A stretch of 64,000 nucleotides of DNA. It comes from an uncultured Erythrobacter sp. (lineage in GTDB: Bacteria > Pseudomonadota > Alphaproteobacteria > Sphingomonadales > Sphingomonadaceae). Below, piece after piece: positions 43,610 to 59,903 of this stretch. The notes beneath the pieces were generated by a model, which was not told where the DNA came from, did not search any database, and saw only the letters and a program-made list of their open reading frames with translations. The translations under genes and the position numbers were made by a program. The stretch lies in NCBI GenBank assembly GCA_947502305.1, contig CANMZA010000001.1, positions 248,001 through 312,000 on the forward strand. The letters are read 5' to 3'. The first letter of the stretch is position 1. The number at the start of each line of letters is the position of its first letter.

Positions 43610-43980
43610 TTGATCCTCCCCGCGTGGAAGCTGACTTCGTACAATTCAGCAAAATCGAAATAGGCGGCGATGCGTGTGAGTGCGCGCGATACGGGACCGG
43701 CACGGGTAACGGTGGCGGTGCGTTCAAACACCTCCTTGCTGCCGAAGGGGATCGAGATGGGATCGCCGTGGACACAGACTTTGTCGCCTGCTTCCATCAC
43801 GACGCCGTCTGCCAATTCCACATGGGCGTGAAAATGTTCAGAGCTTTGCTCAACCGTGATTGTGCAAGTCGTTTCAAACCGTCTTGCCTCGCTTACTGAA
43901 CCGTGGGCCACCTTACTGGTCAATCCACTGGCCAAACCACTTGGCGATTGCGTCGCCGTTTTCTGGACCGTCGCCGTCAT
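43606..43980 (-). CDS. Conserved photosynthesis-cluster protein between puhC and acsF
   Basis: 124 residues, no signal or membrane helix. It is translationally coupled on both sides: its ATG overlaps the puhC stop by one base (TGATG) and its stop overlaps the acsF start (ATGA). The middle has beta-strand character (ETTCTITVEQSSEHFHAHVE, then GDKVCVHGDPI) and the end AYFDFAELYEVSF. I recognise it only as the small unnamed protein commonly found here; a role in reaction-centre assembly or cyclase function is inferred from position. Confidence 0.72.
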   Translation of the reverse strand: MTATVQKTATQSPSGLASGLTSKVAHGSVSEARRFETTCTITVEQSSEHFHAHVELADGVVMEAGDKVCVHGDPISIPFGSKEVFERTATVTRAGPVSRALTRIAAYFDFAELYEVSFHAGRIK

Positions 43981-44462
43981 CACTGTGATTTCCCATTCAA
44001 CATTGCGGCGAACACCGCTCGGTTATCCGCCCCGAATGAAGCAAGCTCGACTGTCCCGCCTGTCGCCGTATCGCGCAAGGTTAGGGCGCCGCTGTCCCAT
44101 TCGATCAGTTCGAATGGAGTGGCGCGGCCAATGCCGTTGATGCGCCGTTCGTGAACCAGGCTACGCATGGTGGAGCGCACAAAGCCTCCGGTGCCAGGGC
44201 CAAAGCTAGAGATCGCTTCGCCGGAAAAGGCGTCCTCAACCCGGACGGTGCCGTCTGCCTCGTCAAAGAACAGCAAAGAGCGCGTGGCGACCGACATTGT
44301 GCCGGCCTCTGCGCGCGCTTCGCTGGGGATCGATTGCCGTTCAAAGACGCCAAAACTGACCATCGTCGTCAATGTAAGTGTGATTGCGACAAGGCCGCCC
44401 ATCATCATCAACGGAACGCGTTGGACGGTGATTTCGTCCTCTTCATATTCGCGGACAATCAT
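43980..44462 (-). CDS. puhC: Photosynthetic complex assembly protein PuhC
   Basis: 160 residues. One N-terminal membrane helix (about 17-40, VPLMMMGGLVAITLTLTTMV) followed by a periplasmic domain with RSLLFFDEADGTVRVEDAFS, then FVRSTMRSLVHERR and PFELIEWDSGALTLRD, the PuhC family pattern. Needed for proper reaction-centre/LH1 assembly in Rhodobacter. ATGA overlap with the puhB stop. Confidence 0.9.
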   Translation of the reverse strand: MIVREYEEDEITVQRVPLMMMGGLVAITLTLTTMVSFGVFERQSIPSEARAEAGTMSVATRSLLFFDEADGTVRVEDAFSGEAISSFGPGTGGFVRSTMRSLVHERRINGIGRATPFELIEWDSGALTLRDTATGGTVELASFGADNRAVFAAMLNGKSQ

Positions 44463-45148
44463 GCCGGAGCTCCTTCAAGCACGCCTTCATTGACGCCTTC
44501 ATGGGAGCCCTCGTTCACGCCCGCGCGAGCTGGAGCGGGAGCGTCTGTTTCGGCGGTGCCGCGATCAATCGCGACATGCGCCGCACAAGCATCGGCCAGC
44601 AATGCAGCAACTGTCTCTGCCTCTGGCACAGCGCGCAGCATCGGCTCTGGATGGGCGAGACGGAACGGGCGAACATGCGGCCACAACAAAGCATAACCAA
44701 GCAGCCGCTCTCCGCCGAGCTGCATTGCAATATCGCCGTGATCTTTGCCGCGCTTCTTAAGGTCAGCGCAAAGCACATGTTTGAGCGGCACGTTAATCCG
44801 TGTCTCAATCGCCATGCCGATCCGCATGATCACGCGCACATCGGTGATGATGTACAATGTGCTGCGAACGCTCAGCCACGCCAGCCCATGAAGGATCGCA
44901 GTCGCCGCAACCCCCAAAACCGCGCAGACAATTGCCGCATTCGTATTGCCGATCATCACAGCAATCACGATCAGTGCCGTAAAATAGAGCCCCACTTTGC
45001 GAGTGTGAAAAGCGTGGCGGGAAAGGAGCGCCAATTCTGGACGCCCCTTCCACAACACACGTTCATCGGCCGTCGGCGTGCCCATTGGGTCGCCATGTGC
45101 CGCGGGCTCTTGTTCTTGCGTACTATGTTCGATGTGATCCCTCGTCAT
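44459..45148 (-). CDS. puhB: Photosynthetic complex assembly protein PuhB
   Basis: 229 residues. Cytoplasmic N-terminus with the typical DERVLWKGRPELALLSRHAFH, then HTRKVGLYF, two to three membrane helices (about 60-105) and a PH-like domain (LYIITDVRVIMRIGMAIETR). A Pro/Ala/Glu-rich tail ends the protein. PuhB helps reaction-centre assembly. 18 bases downstream of puhA in the same operon. Confidence 0.9.
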   Translation of the reverse strand: MTRDHIEHSTQEQEPAAHGDPMGTPTADERVLWKGRPELALLSRHAFHTRKVGLYFTALIVIAVMIGNTNAAIVCAVLGVAATAILHGLAWLSVRSTLYIITDVRVIMRIGMAIETRINVPLKHVLCADLKKRGKDHGDIAMQLGGERLLGYALLWPHVRPFRLAHPEPMLRAVPEAETVAALLADACAAHVAIDRGTAETDAPAPARAGVNEGSHEGVNEGVLEGAPA

Positions 45149-45166
45149 CTTACATTCCCTTTAGTC

Positions 45167-45976
45167 TTACATCCAAGGCTCTGAGCGCTCCGCCGTCGCG
45201 TACATGTACCCGCCGCCGAAATAGCCCATGATTTTGTCTTCTTCGAAACGTGTGATCTGACCAGCGGTCTCCACCTGAGGTGCTGCGTCGAATTGATCCG
45301 AACGGATCGCGTCAATGTCGATCAAAGCAGTCTGATCGTCCACGAGCGGTGTAATCCCGCCAAGAAAGCCTCTGCCTTGCACCGCGACGACACCCATTGG
45401 GGTGAGCACTTTCTTGCCCGAATTGGTGGTCACCTCGAGATAGCGGATGATGTGCTCAGCCTGATCAACCCAAACGTCGCTGACGGTTCCGGCCAGTTTC
45501 TTGTCTGCGCCATATACGGGCAGACCCACTGGATCTTCGTCATTTGGCGCGATTTCGATCTCATGGCTGTTGCCAATTGGAACGATGCGCGGGCGCCCAT
45601 CAAAGGTCAGGTCAGGATATTTCTCGCGGTTAGCATAAGCCGCCGGTCCAACACCGTCCGCCATCGCATCACCTGTCGGCACATAGGGCGCACCAGCAGA
45701 ACCAAAGGATTGCTCTGCTGCGATTTCAAAATCATCGCGCGCAACATCTTCTGGTGTGTAGGTGCCGCGGCCATGCGGCAATTTAAACGTCTTCTTACCG
45801 CCATCCGACAGCGGAGTACCGCCCAGAATTGCGCCCGATTGCTCGTGCTCCAGCGGATACCCTTCGCGGCGACTTTCCCTGTTGAGATAGAAAACCAGCC
45901 CGACAAAGAAGATAAAGAAGAGAATGAACGCCAGTTCGGCGACATCAAATGTCCCGGCGATATAGGTGGTACTCAT
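45167..45976 (-). CDS. puhA: Photosynthetic reaction centre H subunit
   Basis: 269 residues. One membrane helix near the N-terminus (about 11-31, LAFILFFIFFVGLVFYLNRE) and a cytoplasmic PRC-barrel domain (residues about 140-240, VGLPVYGADKKLAGTVSDVW, then TNSGKKVLTPMGVVAVQGRG). FKLPHGRGTYTPEDV and PYVPTGDAMADGVGPAAY are hallmark H-subunit segments. It caps LM on the cytoplasmic side and controls proton access to QB. AGAGGAAAG site before ATG 45976; 76 bases after lhaA, in the same direction. Confidence 0.95.
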   Translation of the reverse strand: MSTTYIAGTFDVAELAFILFFIFFVGLVFYLNRESRREGYPLEHEQSGAILGGTPLSDGGKKTFKLPHGRGTYTPEDVARDDFEIAAEQSFGSAGAPYVPTGDAMADGVGPAAYANREKYPDLTFDGRPRIVPIGNSHEIEIAPNDEDPVGLPVYGADKKLAGTVSDVWVDQAEHIIRYLEVTTNSGKKVLTPMGVVAVQGRGFLGGITPLVDDQTALIDIDAIRSDQFDAAPQVETAGQITRFEEDKIMGYFGGGYMYATAERSEPWM

Positions 45977-46052
45977 AGCACTTTCCTCTCATTGGAGTGG
46001 AGGTGGTAGCGACCCACCCCCAGTTGTGTTTGCGCTATCCCATTTGGCGCGG

Positions 46053-47497
46053 TCATGTTGGGAACTCCTGCAAGCCGAAAGGCTGCCCGGCATTGTCCCC
46101 AGATGTGGCGGTGTTTTTACGATTGCGGCCAACAAGCGGCCCGATCGCGGCAAGCCCTGCCAAAAGCAGCAGGATCTCGATGACGTAAACGGATGTGTAA
46201 CCGGTGGCGCGGGTTGCCCCGGTGATCTGATCGCCGTTCATGGCGATCATCGCGATGAGGTCGCGCAAAGCCCCGCCAAGCGCAATGCCAGCGCCAGCGC
46301 AGGTCGCCTGCACCGCGCCCCAAGCGCCCAGTGCGAGGCCTGCGGTCTCGCTTTTGGCGAGGTTCATCGCCTCAATTAAAGTGCCGACGGAAAACAGCCC
46401 AAGGCCCAGCCCAATAAGACTAGCACCCATATAAAGCATGAGTGGCGATCCAAAGGGCGCGGCAAACAGGATGAGAATGAACGCATTCAATCCAACCACT
46501 AGGCCCGCACCTGCAATACGCAGCGGATCACGTCCCCGTGCGAGCGAACGGCCCGACAGCGTGAAACCAATCAATGCCCCTAAGGCCCAAGCCCCGGTAA
46601 GCGCCGTGGTCGCCCCCACAGAAAGTCCGAGAATTTCGCCGCCATAAGGCTCCAGCAAAGCATCCTGCATGGCAAAACCAGCGGCCCCGATACCAATGGC
46701 CGTCAGCAGCCGGGCGTTGCGCCCATCGCGCACAAAGCCGTGCCACAATTGCCCAAAACTCGGCGCATCAGGATGAGCCTTGGTCCGCTCCGGCGCGCGC
46801 GCCTCTTGTTTCCACAATGCGACAAGGTTCAAGATCATGGTCAGCACAGCTGCGCCTTGAATGACTTGCACGAGGCGAGTGGGCGAAAATTCAATAAGCA
46901 ATCCGCCAATAACAAAGGCAGAAATCATCATCCCCACCAGCAGCATCACGTAGAGCAATGCCACCGCGCGTGGGCGTTTTTCAGCAGGGGCAAGGTCAGT
47001 GGCCAGAGCCAATCCCGCCGTTTGCGTGACATGAAAACCAATGCCGGTCAGCAGGAACGCCCCTGCGCCCGCAATCAATCCGCCAATAAAACTATCAGGC
47101 CGGCTGAGCAGCAGGAGGGCGAATGGCATGATTGCCAATCCGCCAAACTGCATCAGCGTACCAAACCAAATATATGGCACGCGCCGCCAGCCAAGTGCCG
47201 AGATATGACGATCCGAACGGTGCCCGATCAAGGCGCGAAACGGTGCAGCCAGCATCGGCACCGCTATCAGCAGAGCAACCAGCCAAGTTGGCGTGCCCAA
47301 TTCAACAACCATCACGCGGTTCAATGTCCCGCTGAGCAGCACCATCGCCATCCCAACGCTGACCTGAAACAGCGACAGCCGCAGTAAGCGGCCGAGTGGC
47401 AATTCCGTGCTCGCCGCATCAGCAAAGGGCAACAGCGCCATAGCGGATTTGCTAATCCGCACAGGGCCGGCCTTACCAGAAGGGCGATTGGCTTTGC

Positions 47498-47501
<4 letters not shown>
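46053..47501 (-). CDS. lhaA: LhaA, light-harvesting 1 assembly protein (BCD/PucC family)
   Basis: About 482 residues, twelve membrane helices of the bacteriochlorophyll delivery MFS family. Typical segments: LFQVSVGMAMVLLSGTLNRV, GHRSDRHISALGWRRVPYIW, GFAMQDALLEPYGGEILGLS. The start at 47501 (MSKANRPSG) overlaps the bchM stop as ATGA; the longer frame to 47576 is rejected. LhaA helps insert LH1 antenna and pigment. A second family member is encoded at 59903. Confidence 0.92.
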
Positions 47502-52709
<5,208 letters not shown>

Positions 52710-52720
<11 letters not shown>

Positions 52721-54290
52721 AATGTGCCTTTGCGTCGTACAATGTGTCGAGACCGATCTCAGCTAGGCCGTGATCTTGCGCGAAGGCTTCTGTGTTGCGG
52801 CGGGCTTTGCCGCGAACAAAGAACGGTATCTTCTTCAATTCGCGTTCGGCCTCGGTGGTCCAAAGATTAGCGTCATTGGCAGGCTGCGCCGGAGCGGAGG
52901 CATGCGCGGCAACCGCAGCGTTTTCTGGCGCTTGTCCAGTCGCAGCAGCGGTCTTCGGCGAATGCGCGGCGTGATGCGATGCTCCGGCTTCGTCTGAAAA
53001 TTCAAAATCTTCGCGGAACATGGTGAGCAAATGCTCTTCAAGTCCCATCACTAGCGGGTGAACCCAGCTGTCGAAGATTACATTGGCGCCTTCAAAACCC
53101 ATTTGCGGCGAATGGCGCGCGGGGAAATCTTGCACATGGACCGGCGATGAAATTACCGCGCAGGGCATGCCCAAACGCTTGGCAATGTGGCGTTCCATCT
53201 GTGTGCCCAGAACCATTTCTGGAGCAGCTTCGATGATCGCTTCTTCGACTGCCAAATGATCGTCAGTGATCAGTGGCTCTACGCCATACAGTTTGGCCGC
53301 CTCGCGCACGTCGCGGGCGAATTCGCGGTTGTAACAACCCAGCCCGCAAACCTCGAAACCCAGTTCATCGCGCGCGATCCGTGCGGCGGCGACGGCATGG
53401 GTGGCATCGCCAAAGATAAAGACGCGCTTGCCGGTGAGATAAGTCGAATCGACCGACCTGCTCCACCAAGGCATCCGTGATTGGTTGTCGCCGAGGGCAG
53501 GCGTGGGATCTGCACCTGCTACCTCGGCGACTTCGGAAATGAACGCACGAGTGGCGCCCACACCGATAGGGACGGTCCGGATCGCGGGTTGTTTGAACGT
53601 ACGTTCAAGCCAGCGAGCGGCCTCATCTGCTATTTCGGGATAAAGAATGATGTTGAAATCGGCCGCGCCGATCCGCGCAATGTCCGAGGGGGTCGCATCC
53701 AAAGGCGCGACCAGATTGATCTCGACCCCGAGTGTATCCAAAATTTTGCGAATTTCGACCAAATCATCGCGGTGGCGAAAGCCGAGCGCTGTTGGGCCGA
53801 GAATATTTGCGCGGGCAGGGCGCCCTTCGCGTGGTTCGCGGGTGATATTGGCGTCAGCAAGGTGCCGAACGACCTGATAAAATGTTTCCGCCGCGCCCCA
53901 GTTTTCTTTGCGCTGATAGCTGGGCAATTCCAACGGAATCGCGGGGCAGGGCAGGTCCATCGCTTCGATCAAACCGCCGGGGTCGTCTTGGATCAATTCT
54001 GCCGTGCAAGATGCGCCAACGATCATCGCCTGCGGCTTGAACCGCTCGGCGGCCTCCATCGCGGCGTCTTGGAACAATTGCGCGGTGTCTTTGCCCAAAT
54101 CGCGGGCTTCGAATGTCGTATATGTTACCGGCGGGCGTTTGCCGCGCCGCTCGATCATTGTGAACAACAGATCGGCGTATGTGTCACCCTGCGGGGCATG
54201 GAGGACGTAATGCAGCCCCTCCATCGCAGTGGCGATACGCATCGCGCCAACATGCGGCGGCCCTTCATAGGTCCAGACGGACAATTGCAT
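52710..54290 (-). CDS. bchB: Light-independent protochlorophyllide reductase subunit B
   Basis: 526 residues. Start [20 protein letters not shown] and [15 protein letters not shown] with the Asp that is the fourth ligand to the NB cluster; [37 protein letters not shown]; and the conserved C-terminal DWTDEAE-like tail ([20 protein letters not shown]). Pairs with BchN, the catalytic half of the dark-operative reductase. An Ala-rich linker of about 60 residues (near 420-475) is typical of this group. Three bases after bchN. Confidence 0.96.
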
Positions 54291-54293
54291 CGC

Positions 54294-56158
<1,865 letters not shown>

Positions 56159-56215
56159 CTTAGATTCGATAGCCTTTGCTGTCTGGGGACGAGCCTAGGC
56201 CTATCAAATGAAGGG

Positions 56216-56233
56216 TGTCAAATAAATTAGACG
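56216..56233 (+). promoter_or_regulatory. PpsR/CrtJ-like box upstream of bchF
   Basis: TGTCAAATAAATTAGACG fits TGT-N12-AC(A/G), the palindromic operator of PpsR/CrtJ, with one mismatch (ACG for ACA). It lies between the divergent bchF operon and the regulator gene ppaA, immediately before a second box. Confidence 0.65.
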
Positions 56234-56249
56234 TAAAACAAAATGGACA
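56232..56249 (-). promoter_or_regulatory. Second PpsR/CrtJ-like box, tandem with the first
   Basis: On the minus strand TGTCCATTTTGTTTTACG again gives TGT-N12-ACG. It overlaps the end of the first box by two bases, so the pair forms a tandem operator, as PpsR tetramers normally need two sites. Confidence 0.5.
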
Positions 56250-56411
56250 GTGGAGATGTGCGAGTTTTTACCGCTCGTTGCGTATCCTTGGGACTTGGTG
56301 TAGCTATATGTCGCTGCTGGATTAGGAGTCGGACATAATCTGACCTCGGCAGCCTCGACGCAGTCCGCGCCATTCTCGGAGACTATCAGCCGGGAAACGT
56401 GAGGGGTCTGA

Positions 56412-57365
56412 ATGCGAAACAACAATGAGTCCGACGCAAAAGGGTCTGACGCCAAGGGGTCAGGCGTCATAGGCGCGGGATCGGCAGCGCTGCGCAAAGT
56501 TATGGCCAATCCGCTTGGCAAGCTGAAGCTTGGCGCGATCACCGGCAGTGATGCTGCTGACGATGCGAACCCCGGTCCTCTTTCCGGCGACTCGATCAAT
56601 TCAATTATCGAAGGCGATATTATTCCGCGCCTATTGATGGCGCATTCCGCGGGCGCGCCAACAGATACTATTACCGTTTCTGAGATTAAGCAGTCTGATG
56701 CGAACCGTTTTGCTACTTTGCCTTTGCGGTTGGAAGCGGCGAGTTTGCTTGAAGAAGTCGACGCATTCCTAGCCAATGGCGTCAGTGTCGAATCCATTTA
56801 TCTCGACCTGCTCGCCCCTGCTGCGCGCCAGCTTGGTACGATGTGGGAAGACGACGATTGCGACTTCATTGATGTCACGATGGGGCTTTGGCGATTGCAA
56901 GAAGTGATGCGCGAAATTTCGTCGCGCTCGCCCGTTCGAAGCGGTGCCTTTGCGCCGGAAGCAAAGCGCGTTTTGTTCGCGCCAATGCCCGGCGATCAAC
57001 ATTATTTCGGCGCCATCATGATTGATGAGATCTTTGCGCGCGCGGGTTGGAACAGCACGGTTCTTCCGAAACCTTTGCGCAAAGAACTGTTGGATACCTT
57101 ATCTAGGGAGTCATTTGATGTGGTCGGATTGACCCTCTCTCGCGATTGCCCTAACGCCGCGATCGCAAATCTTATTAAGGCGATGCGCAGCGTTTCGGCG
57201 AATCCAAATATCTCCATTCTCGTGGGTGGTCATATGATCAACCAAAACCCTGCAATTGTCGCCGAAGTGGGAGCCGATGGGACCGGCGCCGACGCTCGTG
57301 CTGCCCTCGAAGTGGCACAGCGATTGGTCCAGTCCGACGCGGCGCGAGCGCACATAACGCGATAA
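56412..57365 (+). CDS. ppaA: PpaA/AerR-type cobalamin-binding photoreceptor/antirepressor
   Basis: 317 residues from ATG 56412 with a GAGGGG site. The first 150 residues include the helical YLDLLAPAARQLGTMWEDDD segment; the C-terminal B12-binding Rossmann domain has the DxHxxG motif (MPGDQHYFGAIM), VVGLTLSRD and ILVGGHMINQN. AerR/PpaA proteins sense light through cobalamin and modulate PpsR/CrtJ. It lies 13 bases before ppsR, the standard pairing. Confidence 0.92.
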   Translation: MRNNNESDAKGSDAKGSGVIGAGSAALRKVMANPLGKLKLGAITGSDAADDANPGPLSGDSINSIIEGDIIPRLLMAHSAGAPTDTITVSEIKQSDANRFATLPLRLEAASLLEEVDAFLANGVSVESIYLDLLAPAARQLGTMWEDDDCDFIDVTMGLWRLQEVMREISSRSPVRSGAFAPEAKRVLFAPMPGDQHYFGAIMIDEIFARAGWNSTVLPKPLRKELLDTLSRESFDVVGLTLSRDCPNAAIANLIKAMRSVSANPNISILVGGHMINQNPAIVAEVGADGTGADARAALEVAQRLVQSDAARAHITR

Positions 57366-57378
57366 GGCGACCCTCTCG

Positions 57379-58800
57379 ATGCTTACCCGCAAGCACTCCC
57401 TCGAAGGCAAACATGCCTTCGGAAAAGCCGCAGAATTATTTGATACGCTCGATTCCGATGCGGCGATGAAACTCGCTATGGTCGCGGGCGATATCACTCT
57501 CGTTCTCGATGACACCGGTACCATCCTTGATACCGCCTTTGATCCCAATGAATTTCCTGGGTTCGAAGGGTGGGAAGGCACCAATTGGATCGAAACCGTC
57601 ACGGTTGAAAGCCGCCCAAAAGTTATGGAAATGCTCGCCGCCGCGCGGCGCGGAGAGGTTCAGCATTGGCGTCAGGTAAATCACCCGACGCGCGACGGTG
57701 ACGTTCCGATCCGATATGCGGTTGTCAATGTGAATGGCGGCGAACACCGCATCGCCTTTGGCCGCGACTTGCGTGAAGCGGGCAAGATGCAGCAGCGCCT
57801 GCTCCAAGTGCAGCAATCGCTGGAGCGTGATTACATGCGGATGCGGCAGCTTGAATCGCGCTATCGCATGCTGTTTGAAATGGCTGGCGAGGCGGTGCTG
57901 ATTGTGGAAGCGGCGACCTTGCGAATTAGGGAAGCAAATCCGGCTGCGCATACTATTCTGGGTGCGCGTGCAGGTAGTCTGCCGGGCAAGAAATTGCCGT
58001 CGCTTGTCGACAAGGCATCGCGCGATCCGTTGCAGGCGATGGTTGGTGCGGCGATGGTGTCCAGTGTGACATCGCCTGCGCCTTTGACGATTGCCAAAGG
58101 ATCGCAAAAAGTGATGGCATCGCTGGCCGGATTTACGCAGGACCGTGGGCAATTCTTGCTGCTGCGCCTGTCGGCAGACGGAATGATCGCGGCTGAGGCG
58201 AAGTCTCCGGTTCTCGATTTGGTTGATCACATGCCGGACGCTTTCGTTGTCGCGGACACCAACCTCGAAGTGGTCAGTGCGAACAGAGCCTTTGTCGAAT
58301 TGGTCCAATCGCCCAGTCTCGATCCACTGCGCGGTCGGCATTTGGCGAATTGGATTGGCCGTCCCGGCATTGATTTGGACCTGATTGAAGGTCAGATTGA
58401 TCAGCATGGCGCCGCGCGTAATGTGAGCACAGTTTTGCGCGCTGGCGATGATATTCAGGGCGAGCCGATTGAAATTTCTGCGGTGCGTAGCGAAGGCGAG
58501 GGCGGCCATTATGGCTTCGTCATCCGGCCCATTGGCAGGCGTCTGCGCGATCTACCTCCCGGGTCGCAGGATTTGCCGCGATCCGTGGAGCAGCTTACTG
58601 ATCTTGTTGGTCGTATGTCGCTGAAGGAAATTGTGCGTGAGAGCACCGATTTGATTGAGCGTCTATGTATCGAAGCGGCTCTGCAATACACCTCGGATAA
58701 TCGGGCCTCTGCGGCAGAAATTTTGGGACTGTCGCGGCAGAGTCTTTATTCTAAATTGCACCGGCACGGGCTGGGCAATCTGCCTGGTGAGGGCGACTGA
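57379..58800 (+). CDS. ppsR: Photosynthesis repressor PpsR/CrtJ
   Basis: 473 residues. An N-terminal domain, a coiled-coil Q-linker (about 135-160, REAGKMQQRLLQVQQSLERD), two PAS domains (about 160-280 and 285-395) and a C-terminal Fis-type helix-turn-helix (RASAAEILGLSRQSLYSKLH). The single cysteine of the protein is Cys430 (IERLCIEAAL) just before the HTH, equivalent to the C-terminal redox Cys of Rhodobacter PpsR/CrtJ; the second Cys used for the intramolecular disulfide is absent. It represses bch, crt and puc genes under high oxygen. Confidence 0.94.
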   Translation: MLTRKHSLEGKHAFGKAAELFDTLDSDAAMKLAMVAGDITLVLDDTGTILDTAFDPNEFPGFEGWEGTNWIETVTVESRPKVMEMLAAARRGEVQHWRQVNHPTRDGDVPIRYAVVNVNGGEHRIAFGRDLREAGKMQQRLLQVQQSLERDYMRMRQLESRYRMLFEMAGEAVLIVEAATLRIREANPAAHTILGARAGSLPGKKLPSLVDKASRDPLQAMVGAAMVSSVTSPAPLTIAKGSQKVMASLAGFTQDRGQFLLLRLSADGMIAAEAKSPVLDLVDHMPDAFVVADTNLEVVSANRAFVELVQSPSLDPLRGRHLANWIGRPGIDLDLIEGQIDQHGAARNVSTVLRAGDDIQGEPIEISAVRSEGEGGHYGFVIRPIGRRLRDLPPGSQDLPRSVEQLTDLVGRMSLKEIVRESTDLIERLCIEAALQYTSDNRASAAEILGLSRQSLYSKLHRHGLGNLPGEGD

Positions 58801-58951
58801 CCTCTTTCGTTTGAGCGGGCGCAGGTCGCCGCGATTCGAACAAATTCTTGAGCAATTTGAAACTAGACACTTCATCTGCCCCTCTTATTGGGCGCTTTTT
58901 GCAAGTGTCGTCATTATTTCGGCGCAAAATCGCACATGTTCGGATCAAGAG

Positions 58952-58969
58952 TGTCAATTTAATTTGACG
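58952..58969 (+). promoter_or_regulatory. PpsR/CrtJ-like box upstream of bchG
   Basis: TGTCAATTTAATTTGACG, a near-perfect GTCAA...TTGAC palindrome of the TGT-N12-ACG form, 31 bases before the bchG ATG. Same variant as the pair upstream of bchF. Confidence 0.68.
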
Positions 58970-59000
58970 CCCTCTACTGTCAGGCATAGCCTCAGTCGTT

Positions 59001-59903
59001 ATGGAGCGATCCGCTATCTCGACTCGAAATGCGCCAATTCCGGCGGCGCGCGATGTCGTCCAACTGCTTAAACCGATCACATGGTTTCCGCCTATGTGGG
59101 CATTCATGTGCGGGGCGATTTCTTCGGGAGCTGGTCTGGATGGCCGCTGGCTGTTCGTGTTGGGCGGAATCTTGCTAGCGGGGCCGCTGGTTTGCGGCAC
59201 CAGTCAAGCGGTCAATGATTGGTTTGACCGCGAAGTGGACGCGATCAACGAACCAGATCGACCAATCCCTTCGGGACGTATTGCGGGCCGCTGGGGGCTT
59301 TACATTGCTTTGATTGCGACAGCTGTTTCGGCGCTCGTTGCGTGGCTGCTTGGCCCGCTAGTGTTCGCTGCTGGCTTAGTCGGTTTGGCATTGGCGTGGG
59401 GATACAGCGCGCCGCCATTTCGTTTCAAGACAAGCGGCTGGACCGGACCGGCGGTGGTCGGCTTGACCTATGAAGGGTTGAGTTGGTTCACTGGAGCGAC
59501 CGTAATGTTAGGCGCTTTGCCAGCGAGCGAGGTGCTTGTCGTATTGGTTCTTTACAGTGTCGGCGCCCACGGGATCATGACCCTTAATGATTTTAAAGCC
59601 GTCGAAGGCGACCGCGCAACGGGGCTGAAATCTCTGCCTGTGACGATGGGCGTGGAAAATGCCGCGCGATTGGCATGCGCTGTAATGGCGATCGCCCAGA
59701 TTGCGGTGATCGTATTGCTCGCAATTTGGGGTTTCGTTCTTTCGGCAGGGCTGGTCGGCGCTGTGCTCATCGCGCAATGTGCTGCAATGCCGCGATTGCT
59801 TCGTGACCCGGCGAAATATGCACCGTGGTATAACGGCGTGGGCGTGACATTATATGTGCTGGGGATGCTCGCCGCGGCGTTGGGCCTCGGGGGCTACATC
59901 TGA
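59001..59903 (+). CDS. bchG: Bacteriochlorophyll a synthase
   Basis: 300 residues, UbiA-type prenyltransferase with eight or nine membrane helices. The prenyl-diphosphate motifs are NDWFDREVDAINEPDRPIPS and NDFKAVEGDRATGLKSLPV. Esterifies bacteriochlorophyllide a with geranylgeranyl (or phytyl) diphosphate. Its end overlaps the next gene by one base (TGATG). Confidence 0.96.
   Translation: MERSAISTRNAPIPAARDVVQLLKPITWFPPMWAFMCGAISSGAGLDGRWLFVLGGILLAGPLVCGTSQAVNDWFDREVDAINEPDRPIPSGRIAGRWGLYIALIATAVSALVAWLLGPLVFAAGLVGLALAWGYSAPPFRFKTSGWTGPAVVGLTYEGLSWFTGATVMLGALPASEVLVVLVLYSVGAHGIMTLNDFKAVEGDRATGLKSLPVTMGVENAARLACAVMAIAQIAVIVLLAIWGFVLSAGLVGAVLIAQCAAMPRLLRDPAKYAPWYNGVGVTLYVLGMLAAALGLGGYI

Noticed and set aside
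45977-46052. PpsR box in the lhaA-puhA gap
   Set aside because: No TGT-N12-ACA/ACG match; the gap only shows the puhA ribosome site.
56204-56797. Minus-strand frame overlapping the bchF-ppaA region
   Set aside because: It overlaps the start of ppaA and the PpsR boxes and has no recognisable domain.
57436-58509. 357-residue minus-strand frame within ppsR
   Set aside because: Antisense to ppsR, which has PAS and HTH signatures; no domain recognisable in the shadow.
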